A stretch of 33,135 nucleotides of DNA, from assembly GCA_015064585.1 (NCBI GenBank), contig SVRY01000028.1, forward strand, positions 1 to 33,135, given 5' to 3'. This document shows, in pieces, positions 1 to 7,578 of the stretch. Position 1 is the first letter of the stretch. Each line of letters starts with the position of its first letter. The DNA comes from Oscillospiraceae bacterium (GTDB lineage: Bacteria > Bacillota > Clostridia > Oscillospirales > CAG-272). The notes under the pieces are model-generated. The model worked only from the letters and a program-made list of their open reading frames with translations. It was not told the DNA's origin and did no database searches. The translations under genes and the position numbers were made by a program.

Positions 1-235
1 TTATCTTCATATACTTGTCAGCGTCAATATCGGATGCGTCCCACGTATACAGCATATTAGTAAAAGTGCTCTCATAAGGCACGCTTTCCATTGTGGGCGT
101 TTCGGGCTCGGGAGCTTCCGCTTCGGGCGTTGTAGGCTCGGGAGTCATTTCCGGCATTTCGCCGCCGCAGGAGAGCAGCAGAGGGATGAGAATGAGGGTC
201 ACCAGGATAAAGGATAGTATTCTCTTTTTCATCAT
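1..235 (-). CDS. Putative lipoprotein, 3' end outside the window
   Basis: The frame is open from an ATGATG start at 235/232 to the window edge, so only the first 78 residues are visible. The N-terminus is basic (MMKKR), then hydrophobic, ending in a lipobox LLLSC with the lipidated Cys near residue 23. A Pro/Glu/Thr-rich linker follows and would tether the protein to the outer face of the membrane. An AAGGAG site lies 5 nt upstream of ATG 235. The post-lipobox stretch (CGGEMPE, then TPEP) nearly matches that of the lipoprotein at 268-975, so the two are paralogues at least at their N-termini. No catalytic domain can be seen in this part. Confidence 0.8.
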   Translation of the reverse strand, partial: MMKKRILSFILVTLILIPLLLSCGGEMPEMTPEPTTPEAEAPEPETPTMESVPYESTFTNMLYTWDASDIDADKYMKI

Positions 236-267
236 GTGTGCTCCTTTTCATTTGCGGGTTAATTTCT

Positions 268-975
268 TTATTGCCAATACGTCAAGTAATAGGTATCCGT
301 TATTTCTTCCCAATTGACAGTCACACCGTTTTCAAAATCCACGCCTATGTTTTTGGGAATTGCCACGTAGGTGGAATAAACCGATTCTGCATCTGCTCCA
401 AAACCACCCCTGTCAATGATCTTGACGGCATCGATCACAAGCTCGGTTTTGCCGTTCTCCTCTTTGACATAAACATCTCTGATGGCTATATCATCAATAC
501 CGCCGCCGCTAACGAAATCGATCATGATTAAAACATTATCTTTGAAAAACGTGTTATTATCATAGCGTTCCATATCCTTCAAAGACTGAGAGATCACTCG
601 CACGTATCTCATCGCATACAGCATAGTATCCTGTGGAGTGCTCTCCTGCGGAAACATCTTCAAAACCAAATCAGTCATCGAATTAAATTCCGCCCAAAGC
701 TGCTCATAATAGCCATCCAACATTCCCGTTTCTTGAATGACCGTCACTTTTTCTTTTTCCCCATTTTCATAATCGATAAACTGATAGCATGGCACACAAG
801 TACCGCTCTCAAAAGGAATATCCGTTTTTTTCACCGTTTCCGCCGTACCGGCTGTGGGCGTGTCACTTTCTTCGGGGGTGGCTGGCTCGGGGGTCTTTTC
901 CGGCATTTCGCCGCCGCAGGAGACAAAAGACAGGATCAATATTATACTCAATATAAAAGATAATGTACGCTTCAT
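268..975 (-). CDS. Putative lipoprotein of unknown function
   Basis: This 235-residue protein starts at ATG 975, behind an AAAGGAAA site; longer upstream starts would bury the signal peptide. It has MKRT, a hydrophobic core and lipobox SFVSC (Cys at about residue 20), then a Pro/Glu/Thr linker (CGGEMPE, TPEPATPEE) and a roughly 180-residue mixed domain rich in acidic and aromatic residues that I do not recognise. The expected location is lipid-anchored and extracellular. It lies 16 bp after the S8 protease remnant and 32 bp before a second lipoprotein with the same lipobox region, so all are probably read from one transcript beginning at the S8 gene. Substrate-binding or inhibitor roles for the neighbouring protease are possible but nothing in the sequence shows either. 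Confidence 0.8.
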   Translation of the reverse strand: MKRTLSFILSIILILSFVSCGGEMPEKTPEPATPEESDTPTAGTAETVKKTDIPFESGTCVPCYQFIDYENGEKEKVTVIQETGMLDGYYEQLWAEFNSMTDLVLKMFPQESTPQDTMLYAMRYVRVISQSLKDMERYDNNTFFKDNVLIMIDFVSGGGIDDIAIRDVYVKEENGKTELVIDAVKIIDRGGFGADAESVYSTYVAIPKNIGVDFENGVTVNWEEITDTYYLTYWQ

Positions 976-991
976 AACTTTTTCCTTTCTA

Positions 992-1576
992 TCAGATGGT
1001 TTCACTGTAATAATACGCAACCGCAATTGGGGCACTGTACAATCGGTTTCCTACCTGTTTGACAACAATACGATAATTTCCCGTTCGATGCGGTGTATAC
1101 CATATCAGCTCGGTAGAACTGTCGGTAGCAGTTGAAGAAGCAACCAAGCTTCCGGCACTATCATACACATACACATTGTAATTCATAACATATTTTGTAC
1201 CATTGGTTACACCGGTTTTCTGATAATCCGCCGCAATAGCATACGCATACCATGCCAATGAGATCCGAAGAGGAAAATCCTGACGTAAATATTTTGTTAC
1301 TTCAAAAACAGTAGTGCCATTCACGCCATTGGAATTTCCCACCATTTGAATTGTCAATTCAGAAAAATTTAACATTCTTGTCAAATTAACAATACCTGCA
1401 CCAACCCTATCATCAAAATCCGAATTAACCATTTCATCATAATCACCGGTTCGAGTCGCAGTAGCTTGCACCGCAGCCATAGCACATTGTGGATATGTCA
1501 TGTCCCATTGCTCCATGTCTATACATTTTTCAAGCCACAAAGCAATACAGCCAACAACCAAAGGATATGAATCCGG
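992..1576 (-). pseudogene. C-terminal remnant of a subtilisin-like S8 protease
   Basis: About 190 residues of this frame match the end of the S8 protease at 2094-4005: VVGCIALWLEK corresponds to IVAGCIALLLER just after the catalytic Ser, GAGIVNLTRML to GAGVIDLERMI, and both end in a beta-rich C-terminal domain. Everything before that is missing: the Asp/His part of the triad, the oxyanion Asn and the GTS motif (the frame reads PDSYP where the intact gene has GTSYSAP). The only nearby start is an in-frame TTG at 1561 with no good ribosome binding site. The upstream frame runs into the end of the 161-aa gene and meets a stop at 1607. It is best read as what is left of a duplicated protease, although a small secreted-domain product cannot be excluded. 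Confidence 0.75.
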
Positions 1577-1587
1577 ATTAAACGCTT

Positions 1588-2073
1588 TTAAAACGGCATC
1601 CGATTTTTACGCAATATAACAAATACCGTCAACGCCGCTACGGCAGTACACAGAATGATTACGGCATCCGCCCCGCCGTCACCGGCATCAACCGGTAAAC
1701 TTGCATGTCCCACTTGAAAGAACTCAACGGAAGGTTCGGCTGCCAATTGTTTCAAATATGACAAGGTCAATTCTCCATACGGAAAAACCACATATTCGCT
1801 ATGCAAGCGTTCGAAAACATCACGCGTGTAAATAGTAATATACATTCCCTCACTGGGAACCACTTGATAAGAAGTTATATATGCAAATATCTCTTCCAAT
1901 TCCTTTTCATCGGAAGGCGTTTCACGCTGACTGTCCGTCCGAAAAGTCCAAAAACCAATTTTGCTGTAATCGAGTTCATTTGTTTCTTCTGCCGACACCA
2001 TTAAAACACTCATGGCGGATAGAAGCATTACTATAAACAGTATAATGCTGCAAAATGCCAATGCTTTTTTCAT
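1588..2073 (-). CDS. Exported membrane-anchored protein of unknown function, 161 aa
   Basis: The N-terminus (MKKALAF, hydrophobic core, VSA at about residues 26-28) is a cleavable Sec signal. A roughly 100-residue extracellular region follows. The C-terminus has a short Gly/Asp linker, a transmembrane helix (AVIILCTAVAALTVFVIL) and a basic tail RKNR, so it is a type I membrane protein of the kind seen in sortase-like or stop-transfer anchors; no LPXTG motif is present. It sits 20 bp behind the S8 protease and in front of the protease remnant, which suggests a partner, inhibitor or substrate of the protease. That role is inference from position only. The family is not recognised. Confidence 0.7.
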   Translation of the reverse strand: MKKALAFCSIILFIVMLLSAMSVLMVSAEETNELDYSKIGFWTFRTDSQRETPSDEKELEEIFAYITSYQVVPSEGMYITIYTRDVFERLHSEYVVFPYGELTLSYLKQLAAEPSVEFFQVGHASLPVDAGDGGADAVIILCTAVAALTVFVILRKNRMPF

Positions 2074-2093
2074 TCTCTAGTCCCCCCAATCAT

Positions 2094-4005
2094 TTATGAA
2101 TTTGTATCTGCTATACTATAGGCCAACGATATATAGTCAGTTTGGTTATTTGCGTTCATCGTCAAAAATCGATAGATTCGAACCACATACACTCCATCTA
2201 CTGTTGCAGTATATCTTAACATTTCGACATTACTATTGGTAAGTTGAGATGTAGCAGGAGCCATACCCGTAAAATCGGGATCCGAAGGATCAAACAGATA
2301 TAGGTTATAGTCCGTCAAATACAACTCTCCCTCATTGGAAGACGAAGACGGTACAGTACTCACCAGCCAAGACAACCCTACTTGGATTTCTTGTCCTTGT
2401 TCCAAATATATATACTGTGTCCAAACAATAGGATTGGTATGTGTATTATATGTAATTGTATTTATACAATCTTCGCAGGATATCATGCGTTCCAAATCGA
2501 TCACACCTGCACCGACCTTCAAATCGCTATGCCTATTGGTACCAAGCGAAATTGTATAATCAGCTGTTTTTTGAGCAGTTGCAGACAATATAGATTGCAC
2601 AGCTTCAGGAGATCCTTCAATCTGCTCATTTCTTTCCAATAGAAGTGCTATACATCCTGCAACAATAGGTGCTGAATAGCTTGTTCCGCTCGAAACACCT
2701 ATTCCGGGAATAGTCACAAAATAAGGTGCCGCTACATCAGGCATTCGACCTGCAGTATTACTTTTATAACAAGATCTTGATGCAGCCACCCATCCATCAT
2801 CTGAAATTTCCACTCCGGCAACTGTAATCGCATTATATGCATGCGCCGGAGACGCCATATAATTATCCGGATTGTATGATAGAAGATCCATATTTGTGGT
2901 CTTACTTCTATTACCCGCAGCAACTACTGCAATAATTGAATTTTCTTCAATTTGCTGATCATAAACTGCATCAATATCATATCTATATTGTCTCGGACCT
3001 ACTACATATGCTCCGTTTTTCAAATTATTATCATAATATGCGAAACTACAGTTTACAATATCACAACCTTGCTCAATAAACCACTGCAATCCCTGTGAAC
3101 GATTACATCTTGCAACATATAATTCCGCATCCGGCGCAATAAGAGAAATAATCGATGTAACTTTAGTAGCATGATGATGGATTGTGTTAACATCACTTTC
3201 TTTGATAGTAATGTTTTTATTTTGCAAATTAATATGATTGACGTCACATACACCATTCGCCTCATAAACACCTATTTTCAAACCGGCACCTGTATATGTT
3301 TGATTCTCCAAAATATCGCTTGCATTCACACAATTTTTCACTTCATCCCATGACGGATAGATATCTTCCGTTGCCACAGCTTGTATATTCTGAGTCAAGG
3401 AAATATGCAGGATATTTTCGTTTTCCGCAAGTTCTGTCAGCACCTGTTCATCCAGTGCGGCAGCAGGCACGGTCAGAGTCACAAAGGAGGAATAATCGAT
3501 TGCATTCACATGAGTATACGGAATTTTCGAAAGAAGGGGCATATTCTCTTCAATGACCTGCGCATGATACCGCTTGGAATACGCATTTTGACGGGTCTTC
3601 GCCATATCCCGCTCTACAGCGGTTTTTGCCTGCTCCCGCGCGGCTTTCAAAGATAGATAGGTCTTGTCGCTCAAATAATCAGCGGCAAACTGCACGGTAA
3701 TATACACGTTTTCGTCCGCAGGCTCACTGCTCCCTCTTGACATCTGCAAAGCTTTCGCATAATCGCTTTTTACAAGAGCGGTAGCCGAGCGAAGCTCAGC
3801 AACATCGTCCATGAATGTATTCTCGGGAGTATCGAAATAAAAATGGATCTTACTTGTAAATATTGTCACCTGCAATCGGTTCTTCGGATATGGAAAGGCC
3901 GGTGTTTTCACTTGCCGCCAAGTCCTGTGCCAATACCGAAAAGCCGTTTCCTGCGGGAAGAAGCATACAAAGAAGCAAGAGAATGGCTAAAAATTTCTTT
4001 TTCAT
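2094..4005 (-). CDS. Secreted subtilisin-like S8 serine protease, apparently frameshifted near its N-terminus
   Basis: The gene should begin at ATG 4005, behind a strong AGGGAGG site. That frame encodes a signal peptide (MKKKF, LLLLCMLLPAG, cleavage near VLA-QD) but stops at TAA 3850-3852 after 51 residues. The protease continues in the next frame, open from a poorly supported GTG at 3911 to 2094. A single +1 shift at about 3850-3855 would join them. The main frame shows an I9-like prodomain (to about residue 180), GVYEAN (position of the catalytic Asp, here Glu, near residue 217), HHHAT (catalytic His), AAGN (oxyanion Asn) and GTSYSAP (catalytic Ser, near 411), then a C-terminal beta domain. 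Family members hydrolyse peptide bonds outside the cell. The frameshift may be a real inactivation, a sequencing error or, less likely, programmed. Protease identity is firm; activity is doubtful. Confidence 0.85.
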
Positions 4006-4040
4006 GGTCATTCCCTCCCTAACTCTATTTATACATTTTC

Positions 4041-4062
4041 ATTATAACACATCTAAAGATGT
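4041..4062 (-). promoter_or_regulatory. Promoter -10 and operator-like inverted repeat upstream of the S8 gene
   Basis: Read on the minus strand, a perfect TATAAT occupies 4041-4046, about 36 bp before ATG 4005. The inverted repeat ACATCT-NN-AGATGT at 4049-4062 lies immediately upstream, in the spacer where a repressor would block RNA polymerase. A clear -35 at the usual distance is lacking, only a TTTCAA-like element slightly too far away, so the promoter may need an activator. Confidence 0.5.
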
Positions 4063-4156
4063 TTTTTGAAAACCATTTGTTAAAAAATGCAACCGCAGGA
4101 AAATTTCTACCTTTTGTACAAGCAGCAGGGGGGATTTTTGTGCATTCAAACAAGAA

Positions 4157-4180
4157 AAAAGCACCCCAAGAAGTGCTTTT
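4157..4180 (-). terminator. Intrinsic terminator of the XRE gene
   Basis: On the minus strand, AAAAGCAC, an 8-nt loop and GTGCTTTT are followed by more T residues. The hairpin overlaps the stop codon of the XRE gene (4179-4181). Confidence 0.75.
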
Positions 4181-4421
4181 AACAATCAAGATCAACAAAG
4201 AACTCGTCATATGCGCAATCATATATTTTGCGCAAAGCGATCACCACGCTGATACGAATATTCAATTCTCCCGCTTCATATTTTTCGTAGGTGCTTCTGC
4301 CGATATCACAACCGTGCCGCTGCAATTCGGCACAAAGTTTTTCCTGAGAATAGCCCGCACTCAACCGCATTCTGCGCAAATTTTGACCCATATTCAGATC
4401 TCTGCGTAATTTCTGCTCCAT
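4179..4421 (-). CDS. XRE-family helix-turn-helix transcriptional regulator
   Basis: This 80-residue protein is almost entirely one Cro/C1-type HTH domain. It contains GQNLRRMRLSAGYSQEKLC (helices 1-2), an HGCDIGRSTYEKYEAGE segment containing the recognition helix, and a last helix ISVVIALRKIYD before a short acidic tail. Single-domain regulators of this size usually act as repressors. It is transcribed away from the SLOG-domain gene at 4543. The 121-bp gap between them carries two copies of TTGACCG(G/C)TAT and an inverted repeat, so autoregulation and control of the neighbour are likely. The start ATG 4421 has only a weak purine-rich site (GGGAGAAAG) before it. Confidence 0.85.
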   Translation of the reverse strand: MEQKLRRDLNMGQNLRRMRLSAGYSQEKLCAELQRHGCDIGRSTYEKYEAGELNIRISVVIALRKIYDCAYDEFFVDLDC

Positions 4422-4446
4422 TTACTTTCTCCCGTATAGCAAAAAA

Positions 4447-4519
4447 TTGACCGGTATTGGTTGCAACCATGTTTATTTTATGCTATACTGAGACAAATAA
4501 TTGACCGCTATACTGGTCA
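4447..4519. promoter_or_regulatory. Operator-like repeats between the XRE and SLOG genes
   Basis: TTGACCGGTAT starts at 4447 and TTGACCGCTAT at 4501, direct repeats 54 bp apart. The second copy is part of an inverted repeat TGACC-N8-GGTCA (4502-4519), just downstream of the plus-strand promoter at 4461-4489. A repressor bound there would block transcription of the SLOG gene. Binding by the adjacent XRE protein is inferred. Confidence 0.5.
4461..4489 (+). promoter_or_regulatory. Sigma-A-type promoter for the SLOG gene
   Basis: TTGCAA (4461-4466), a 17-bp spacer and TATACT (4484-4489) lie 53 bp upstream of ATG 4543. TTGCAA here is also the centre of a GGTTGCAACC palindrome. Confidence 0.65.
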
Positions 4520-4542
4520 TTATCAAGAAGGAGACGAATAAA

Positions 4543-4974
4543 ATGAACGCTTGTACTTTTTTCGGGCACCGAGACTGTGATCTTAAAATCGATCATCAAT
4601 TGTTACTGGCAATCGAGGACATGATCTGCCATCACTCAGTGGACACCTTTTATTTAGGAAGTCAAGGAAATTTCGACCGAATGGCGTTGGCGGCACTCAA
4701 TAAAATCAAAATAATGTATCCTCACATTTCTTATTACATCGTAAATGCCTATCGACCAACCAACAACAACGCAGTTTCCAATGCCCCTACCGTTTATCCG
4801 GACGGACTTGAAAATATTCCCGGTAAATTCGCAATTTCTTGGCGCAACAATTGGATGTTGCAACAATCAAACTATGTAATCGCTTATATTAACCATTCAT
4901 GGGGAGGTGCTTCCCAATTTGTAAGAAAAGCAATCCGACAAAAGAAACACGTTATCAATTTGGGACACGCATAA
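4543..4974 (+). CDS. SLOG-fold family protein (DUF1273/YspA-like)
   Basis: This 143-residue protein starts at ATG 4543, 8 nt behind AAGGAG; longer frames lack a site. It opens with CTFFGHRDC, the beta-strand plus G-H-R loop typical of SLOG (Smf/DprA-LOG) Rossmann-like proteins. FYLGSQGNFDRMALAAL and, near the C-terminus, YVIAYINHSWGGASQFVRKA carry the conserved glycine loops that bind nucleotides or nucleotide-derived ligands in this fold. Members are cytoplasmic and are proposed sensors in stress, phage-defence or mobile-element contexts, but most, including this one, have no demonstrated ligand. The divergent XRE gene and the operator between them suggest a small two-gene regulatory unit. 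Confidence 0.75.
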   Translation: MNACTFFGHRDCDLKIDHQLLLAIEDMICHHSVDTFYLGSQGNFDRMALAALNKIKIMYPHISYYIVNAYRPTNNNAVSNAPTVYPDGLENIPGKFAISWRNNWMLQQSNYVIAYINHSWGGASQFVRKAIRQKKHVINLGHA

Positions 4975-4985
4975 AAACCAAAACA

Positions 4986-5009
4986 AAAAGCACCCCTCGG
5001 GGTGCTTTT
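4986..5009 (-). terminator. Terminator downstream of tRNA-Thr
   Basis: AAAAGCACCCC-TC-GGGGTGCTTTT is an 11-bp hairpin with a 2-nt tip. On the minus strand it follows the tRNA by 2 nt and ends in TTTTTGTTTT, a strong terminator. On the plus strand it also ends the SLOG transcript, but with only four Ts. Confidence 0.8.
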
Positions 5010-5011
5010 GG

Positions 5012-5084
5012 AGCTAATGAGGGGATTCGAACCCCTGACCTGCTGATTACGAATCAGCTGCTCTACCGACTGAGCCACATTAGC
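5012..5084 (-). tRNA. tRNA-Thr (anticodon CGT)
   Basis: A full cloverleaf reads on the minus strand: acceptor GCTAATG/CATTAGC, D arm GCTC...GAGC, anticodon stem GCTGA/TCAGC with loop TTCGTAA (anticodon CGT, reads ACG), and T arm AGGGG-TTCGAAT-CCCCT. CCA is not encoded. It is followed at once by a strong terminator. Confidence 0.97.
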
Positions 5085-5107
5085 GGATATTATACCAAAG
5101 AAAGCAC

Positions 5108-5136
5108 TTGCATCTTTCTCTAAAATATGCTATACT
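5108..5136 (+). promoter_or_regulatory. Sigma-A-type promoter for rsmA
   Basis: TTGCAT (5108-5113), 17 bp, TATACT (5131-5136). The start codon is 73 bp downstream of the -10. Confidence 0.6.
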
Positions 5137-5209
5137 TTCTGTACGGACATCCGTTATTGTAGCATAAAGGCGTGCGGTTGTCAAGATATTTTTTGAAAAG
5201 AGTTACACT

Positions 5210-6070
5210 ATGAATTTAACCGATCTTTCCACCGTGCGCCACGTCATGGAGCGCTTCGGTATTTCCACAAAGAAAAAATACGGGCAGAATTTTCTCATAA
5301 ACGCCGCCATTCCCGAACGCATTGCCGAGGAGGGCACGGGCGGGGATGCCTGCGGAGTCCTTGAGATCGGCCCCGGCATCGGCACGCTCACCACAGCCCT
5401 TGCCAAACGGGTCAAAAAGGTGGTGGCAGTGGAGATCGACGACGGTCTGATCCCTGTACTGGACTACACCCTGGCGGAATTTGACAATGTGACAGTCATT
5501 CACGGCGACATTCTCAAAACGCCCCTGCTGCCGCTACTTAGGGAGCACTTTGCCGACTGCGAGGAGGTATATGTCTGCGCCAATCTTCCCTACTATATCA
5601 CCTCGGATATTATCATGTATCTGGTGGAAAGTCAGCTTCCCTTCCGCGCACTGACTGTTATGGTGCAAAAGGAATTTGCCGACCGCATCGTTGCCCAACC
5701 GGGCTCCAAGGAATACGGCGCTGTTTCTGCAGCGGTACAGTACTACGGCAAGGCGCAAAAGCTCTTTAAGGTTGCCCCCGGCAATTTCCTGCCCGCGCCC
5801 AAGGTAGATTCCGCCGTACTGCGCATTGATCTTTACAGGGAAAAGCCGGTACAGCCAAAGCATGAGGTGCTTTTCCGTTACATCATCCGCCTTGCCTTTG
5901 AACAGCGGCGCAAGACCCTTCTCAATGCCCTTGCCGGCAAGGTTTCGGTTACAAAGCAAGAGCTAACGGAAATTCTTATCGATCTTTCCCTGCCCGCCGA
6001 CGTGCGGGGAGAGCGGCTGTCGCTGGCGCAGTTTGCCGAAATTGCCGACAGGATCGGACAGAGATTTTGA
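5210..6070 (+). CDS. rsmA: 16S rRNA (adenine1518-N6/adenine1519-N6)-dimethyltransferase RsmA
   Basis: This is the 286-residue KsgA enzyme, of normal family length. It dimethylates two adjacent adenines in helix 45 of 16S rRNA late in 30S assembly, using S-adenosylmethionine. Visible motifs in order: KKKYGQNFL near residue 22, the SAM-binding EIGPGIGTLT, VAVEIDDG (acidic residue contacting the SAM ribose), NLPYYIT (catalytic NLPY), QKEFADR, APKVDSAV, FEQRRKTLLNAL and the C-terminal ERLSLAQFAEIAD. The start ATG has a weak upstream site (GAAAAGAG). It has its own promoter and is followed by the CotH genes on the same strand, but those have a separate promoter, so this is probably a single-gene unit. 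Loss of function is the usual route to kasugamycin resistance. Confidence 0.97.
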   Translation: MNLTDLSTVRHVMERFGISTKKKYGQNFLINAAIPERIAEEGTGGDACGVLEIGPGIGTLTTALAKRVKKVVAVEIDDGLIPVLDYTLAEFDNVTVIHGDILKTPLLPLLREHFADCEEVYVCANLPYYITSDIIMYLVESQLPFRALTVMVQKEFADRIVAQPGSKEYGAVSAAVQYYGKAQKLFKVAPGNFLPAPKVDSAVLRIDLYREKPVQPKHEVLFRYIIRLAFEQRRKTLLNALAGKVSVTKQELTEILIDLSLPADVRGERLSLAQFAEIADRIGQRF

Positions 6071-6128
6071 TCGACCGGCGTTTTTTCCTCTTTTTCTTCT
6101 TCATTTTGTAAACATTTTTTAAAAACCA

Positions 6129-6156
6129 TTGCAAATACAATAAAATATAGTATAAT
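6129..6156 (+). promoter_or_regulatory. Sigma-A-type promoter for the first CotH gene
   Basis: TTGCAA (6129-6134), 16 bp of A/T-rich spacer, TATAAT (6151-6156). It lies 36 bp upstream of the GTG start at 6193. Confidence 0.75.
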
Positions 6157-6192
6157 AAAAACAGAAGATCCCCAAAGAAGGGAGTGTGCACC

Positions 6193-7554
6193 GTGAAACG
6201 CACTTTATGTATATGGGCAGCGCTGTTGGCGCTTCTTTGCACTATGCTGACTGCCTGCCAAAAGAACACCGCCAAAGAAACGCCAAAGGATCCCCCGCCC
6301 AAAGAGGAGCCTTCTGCCGAGCAGCCGACTGTCCCGCCCCCGCCGCAAGACAACTACGATATTCCGCTGTATACCAACGAAAAAACCCCCATCATCCGCA
6401 TTCGAACCGAAGACGGCAAAAGAGTTCCCTCAAACAAAAGCGAAGTTATTTGCCATGTTTCACTGGAAAGCTCGGTTTCGGGACAAAATGCAATAGGGCT
6501 GCCTGCCACCATTCGCGTGCGCGGAAACGGCTCGCTTGCCGTAGGGCATTCCACCGGCAAATATCCCTACAAGCTGAAATTCGACTCCCCCATCAATCTC
6601 TTTGACCTGGGGCAAGGGAACGCAAAGGACTGGGTCCTGCTTGCCCACGCAGGAGATCAGACCATGCTGCGCGACTATGCCGCAAAGACGCTTGGTGATT
6701 TACTCTCGGGCATTCCCTATTCTCCCAATACAAGACTGGTAACCGTATATTTGAATGATGAATATATCGGTATTTACGAGCTGACCGAGCAGGTGGAGGT
6801 TCAAAAATGCCGCATTGATATAAACGACTCGCTGACCGGCGAAGAAAACGGTTTCCTAGTGGAGCTTGACAACTACGCAGAGGAAGGCGAGGACGTCTTT
6901 GTCACAGTCGGCCGCAGTACCTTTACCATTAAGAGCGACATTCACAGCGACGAGCAGATCGCCTTTATACAAGAATATCTGGAAGACGTGAACACTGCTA
7001 TTTACAAGGGCGACTACCGAAAGCTGGGCTCCCTTGTGGACATGAAGTCGCTTTTAGATATGTATTTGCTGCAGGAATATGCCAAGAACATTGACGCCGG
7101 CTGGTCAAGCTTTTATATGTACCGCGAGGCAGGCGGCAAGCTGATCTTCGCGCCGCCTTGGGACTTCGACCTTGCCTTCGGCAATGATATGCGCTTGGAC
7201 AACGGCGCTGTGGAAGATCTTTACATCGGCACTGGACGGAACGATTTTATGCAAAATCACCACTGGTACATTGCACTTTATGAAAACGACTGGTTCCGCG
7301 ATCTGGCGGCAAAGCGCTGGGCGCAGATCTCAGACACCCTGATCCCCCGGCTCATTGATGCGGTACGCCAAACAGGCGCATCCATCGCCCCCGATATGGA
7401 AAACAATTACAAACGCTGGAATTTTCTCGGCAAGAGACAGCATCAGGAGCCCAATCAGATCTTGAAGCTGAAAACCTATTGGGACCACGTGAACTACTTG
7501 GTTGAATGGATGGAAGCGCGCAAAGAAATTCTGGACGCCGAATTCGCACTGTGA
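6193..7554 (+). CDS. CotH-family lipoprotein kinase, copy 1
   Basis: This 453-residue protein starts at GTG 6193, 9 nt behind GAAGGGA; a GTG at 6184 is too close to the site. Signal peptide MKRTLCIWAALL and lipobox LTAC put it on the outer membrane face, followed by a Pro-rich linker. The CotH kinase domain (PF08757) then shows IRVRGNGS, PYKLKF, KDWVLLAHAGDQTMLRD, YLNDEYIGIYELTEQVE, NGFLVELD, KNIDAGWSSFYMYRE and the metal-binding PPWDFDLAFGND. CotH enzymes transfer phosphate from ATP to Ser/Thr of spore-coat or surface proteins. The cell-surface lipoprotein form is common in clostridia but its substrates are unknown. The second copy follows after 24 bp with no terminator between, so copies 1 and 2 are probably cotranscribed. 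Confidence 0.88.
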   Translation: MKRTLCIWAALLALLCTMLTACQKNTAKETPKDPPPKEEPSAEQPTVPPPPQDNYDIPLYTNEKTPIIRIRTEDGKRVPSNKSEVICHVSLESSVSGQNAIGLPATIRVRGNGSLAVGHSTGKYPYKLKFDSPINLFDLGQGNAKDWVLLAHAGDQTMLRDYAAKTLGDLLSGIPYSPNTRLVTVYLNDEYIGIYELTEQVEVQKCRIDINDSLTGEENGFLVELDNYAEEGEDVFVTVGRSTFTIKSDIHSDEQIAFIQEYLEDVNTAIYKGDYRKLGSLVDMKSLLDMYLLQEYAKNIDAGWSSFYMYREAGGKLIFAPPWDFDLAFGNDMRLDNGAVEDLYIGTGRNDFMQNHHWYIALYENDWFRDLAAKRWAQISDTLIPRLIDAVRQTGASIAPDMENNYKRWNFLGKRQHQEPNQILKLKTYWDHVNYLVEWMEARKEILDAEFAL

Positions 7555-7578
7555 TTATGTAAGAAAGGAGAAATTTAC

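Noticed and set aside
5089-5094. TATAAT on the minus strand as the tRNA-Thr -10 box
   Set aside because: It lies only 4 bp from the mature tRNA end, so transcription would start inside the tRNA.
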